This document shows, one piece after another, positions 5,391-5,741 of a DNA stretch of 5,741 bases. How positions within the stretch are numbered: the stretch's first letter is position 1; the number at the start of each line of letters is the position of its first letter. This DNA comes from Lachnoclostridium sp. UBA6475 (GTDB lineage Bacteria; Bacillota; Clostridia; Lachnospirales; Lachnospiraceae): contig DJNB01000018.1 of NCBI GenBank assembly GCA_002435545.1, positions 677 through 6,417 on the forward strand, given 5' to 3'. The notes below the pieces were generated by a model. That model saw nothing but the letters and a program-made list of their open reading frames with translations. It searched no databases and had not been told where the DNA came from. A program made the translations under genes and the position numbers.

Positions 5391-5426
5391 AGTTGGTTAC
5401 AATTTGTAACCAACTACTTTAAAGTA
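5391..5426. repeat. 25-bp perfect palindrome followed by a 12-bp palindrome
   Basis: AGTTGGTTACAA (5391-5402), one central base, then TTGTAACCAACT (5404-5415). It overlaps by one base TACTTTAAAGTA (5415-5426), itself perfectly palindromic. No T-run follows, which argues against a terminator. Two-fold symmetry of this length suits a dimeric DNA-binding protein or a cruciform. It lies in a ~345-bp gene-free stretch (5289-5634) between hicB and the tRNA genes. Confidence 0.7.
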
Positions 5427-5497
5427 TTAAAATTCGAAAAAGTAATTAACGCGTAAAAACGCTCTGGCATTTTTGCTTCCAAAATTTATCCAGTATT

Positions 5498-5553
5498 CTC
5501 GACTTTTACTCGACTTTTTGATCAAATTTCCCTTACTCGACTTTTACTCGACT
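5498..5553. repeat. Four CTCGACT iterons in two 18-bp direct repeats
   Basis: CTCGACTTTTACTCGACT occurs exactly at 5498-5515 and 5536-5553, 38 bp apart. Each copy holds two CTCGACT heptamers 11 bp apart. Regular direct repeats with about one helical turn inside a pair resemble binding sites for a protein such as integrase arm sites or replication or partition iterons. The position next to a tRNA gene favours a relic attachment site, but no integrase gene is visible. Confidence 0.65.
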
Positions 5554-5560
5554 AACAAAA

Positions 5561-5580
5561 TGACACAGAATGACACAGAA
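5561..5580. repeat. Perfect tandem 10-mer (TGACACAGAA x2)
   Basis: TGACACAGAA is repeated exactly, back to back, between the iterons and the terminator. It is probably part of the same repeat-rich site as the CTCGACT iterons. Confidence 0.65.
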
Positions 5581-5581
5581 A

Positions 5582-5627
5582 AAAAAGCCGTACAACCAAC
5601 GATATTTCGTTGATTGTACGGCTTTTT
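5582..5627. terminator. Strong bidirectional terminator between hicB region and tRNA genes
   Basis: A long hairpin: AAAAAGCCGTACAA, one C-A mismatch, CAACGA, a 4-nt loop, then TCGTTG and TTGTACGGCTTTTT. A-runs on one side and T-runs on the other allow termination from both directions. On the minus strand it sits eight bases past the tRNA-Lys 3' end and would end the tRNA transcript. Confidence 0.88.
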
Positions 5628-5634
5628 CGGGTAA

Positions 5635-5707
5635 TGAGGCATCGGGGACTCGAACCCCGGACAACTTGATTAAAAGTCAAGTGCTCTACCACCTGAGCTA
5701 ATGCCCC
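5635..5707 (-). tRNA. tRNA-Lys (anticodon UUU)
   Basis: A 73-nt cloverleaf on the minus strand. The acceptor stem is GGGGCAT/ATGCCTC (one G-T pair) with discriminator A. The D arm is GCTC...GAGC. The anticodon stem CTTGA/TCAAG holds the loop CTTTTAA with anticodon TTT. The T arm is CGGGG-TTCGAGT-CCCCG. CCA is not encoded. It is transcribed after the tRNA at 5712, four bases away, and before the terminator at 5582-5627. Confidence 0.97.
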
Positions 5708-5711
5708 ATAA

Positions 5712-5741
5712 TGCCCAGAGCCGGAATCGAACCAGCGACAC
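5712..5741 (-). tRNA. Partial tRNA (3' end), probably tRNA-Phe
   Basis: On the minus strand the visible 30 nt are the end of the variable loop (GTGTC), the T arm GCTGG-TTCGATT-CCGGC, the acceptor 3' strand TCTGGGC and discriminator A. The anticodon is outside the window. The GTGTC...GGTTCGATTCC combination is typical of bacterial tRNA-Phe, so Phe is the best guess. It lies four bases upstream of tRNA-Lys in the same transcript. Confidence 0.8.

Overview
The window looks like a low-GC Firmicutes chromosome, most likely a gut Clostridia of the Lachnospiraceae type. The reasons are the AT-rich composition, strong AGGAGG-type ribosome binding sites, TATAAT-like promoters, Lys-rich Big_2 surface proteins, and tRNA genes without an encoded CCA. 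The genus cannot be fixed from the sequence.

Layout. (1) 1-550, minus strand: a HAD-superfamily hydrolase cut by the left edge, with its own promoter. (2) 551-1455: a gene graveyard holding the C-terminal third of a MATE-family efflux pump (about 723-1253) and then the last ~35 codons of a leucine-rich-repeat (LRR) gene (1292-1396). (3) 1456-4382: two complete tandem paralogues, each with a signal peptide, a Lys-rich Big_2 domain, a Thr/Pro linker and Cys-containing 21-residue LRRs. Each is preceded by a ~105-bp leader that is about 90% identical between copies. The relic at 1292-1396 is the tail of a third member. (4) 4383-4892: a hairpin cluster and terminator, a 43-codon minus-strand gene of unknown function, and divergent promoters. 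(5) 4893-5288: a HicB-family antitoxin-like protein with no HicA partner in view. (6) 5289-5634: noncoding DNA rich in symmetric and repeated motifs (a 25-bp palindrome, CTCGACT iterons, a tandem 10-mer) ending in a strong bidirectional terminator. (7) 5635-5741, minus strand: tRNA-Lys(UUU) and the 3' end of a second tRNA, probably Phe.

The most interesting part is the LRR array. Leader, signal peptide and Big_2 domain are nearly constant between the copies, while the LRR part differs in repeat number (12 versus 7 full units) and at a defined set of surface positions. Neighbouring 63-bp units inside the first gene are near-identical and mosaic. Together with the upstream tail relic, this suggests a surface-protein family that changes by recombination. 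The stretch between hicB and the tRNA genes has the repeat structure expected of an integration or protein-binding site, but no integrase is visible.
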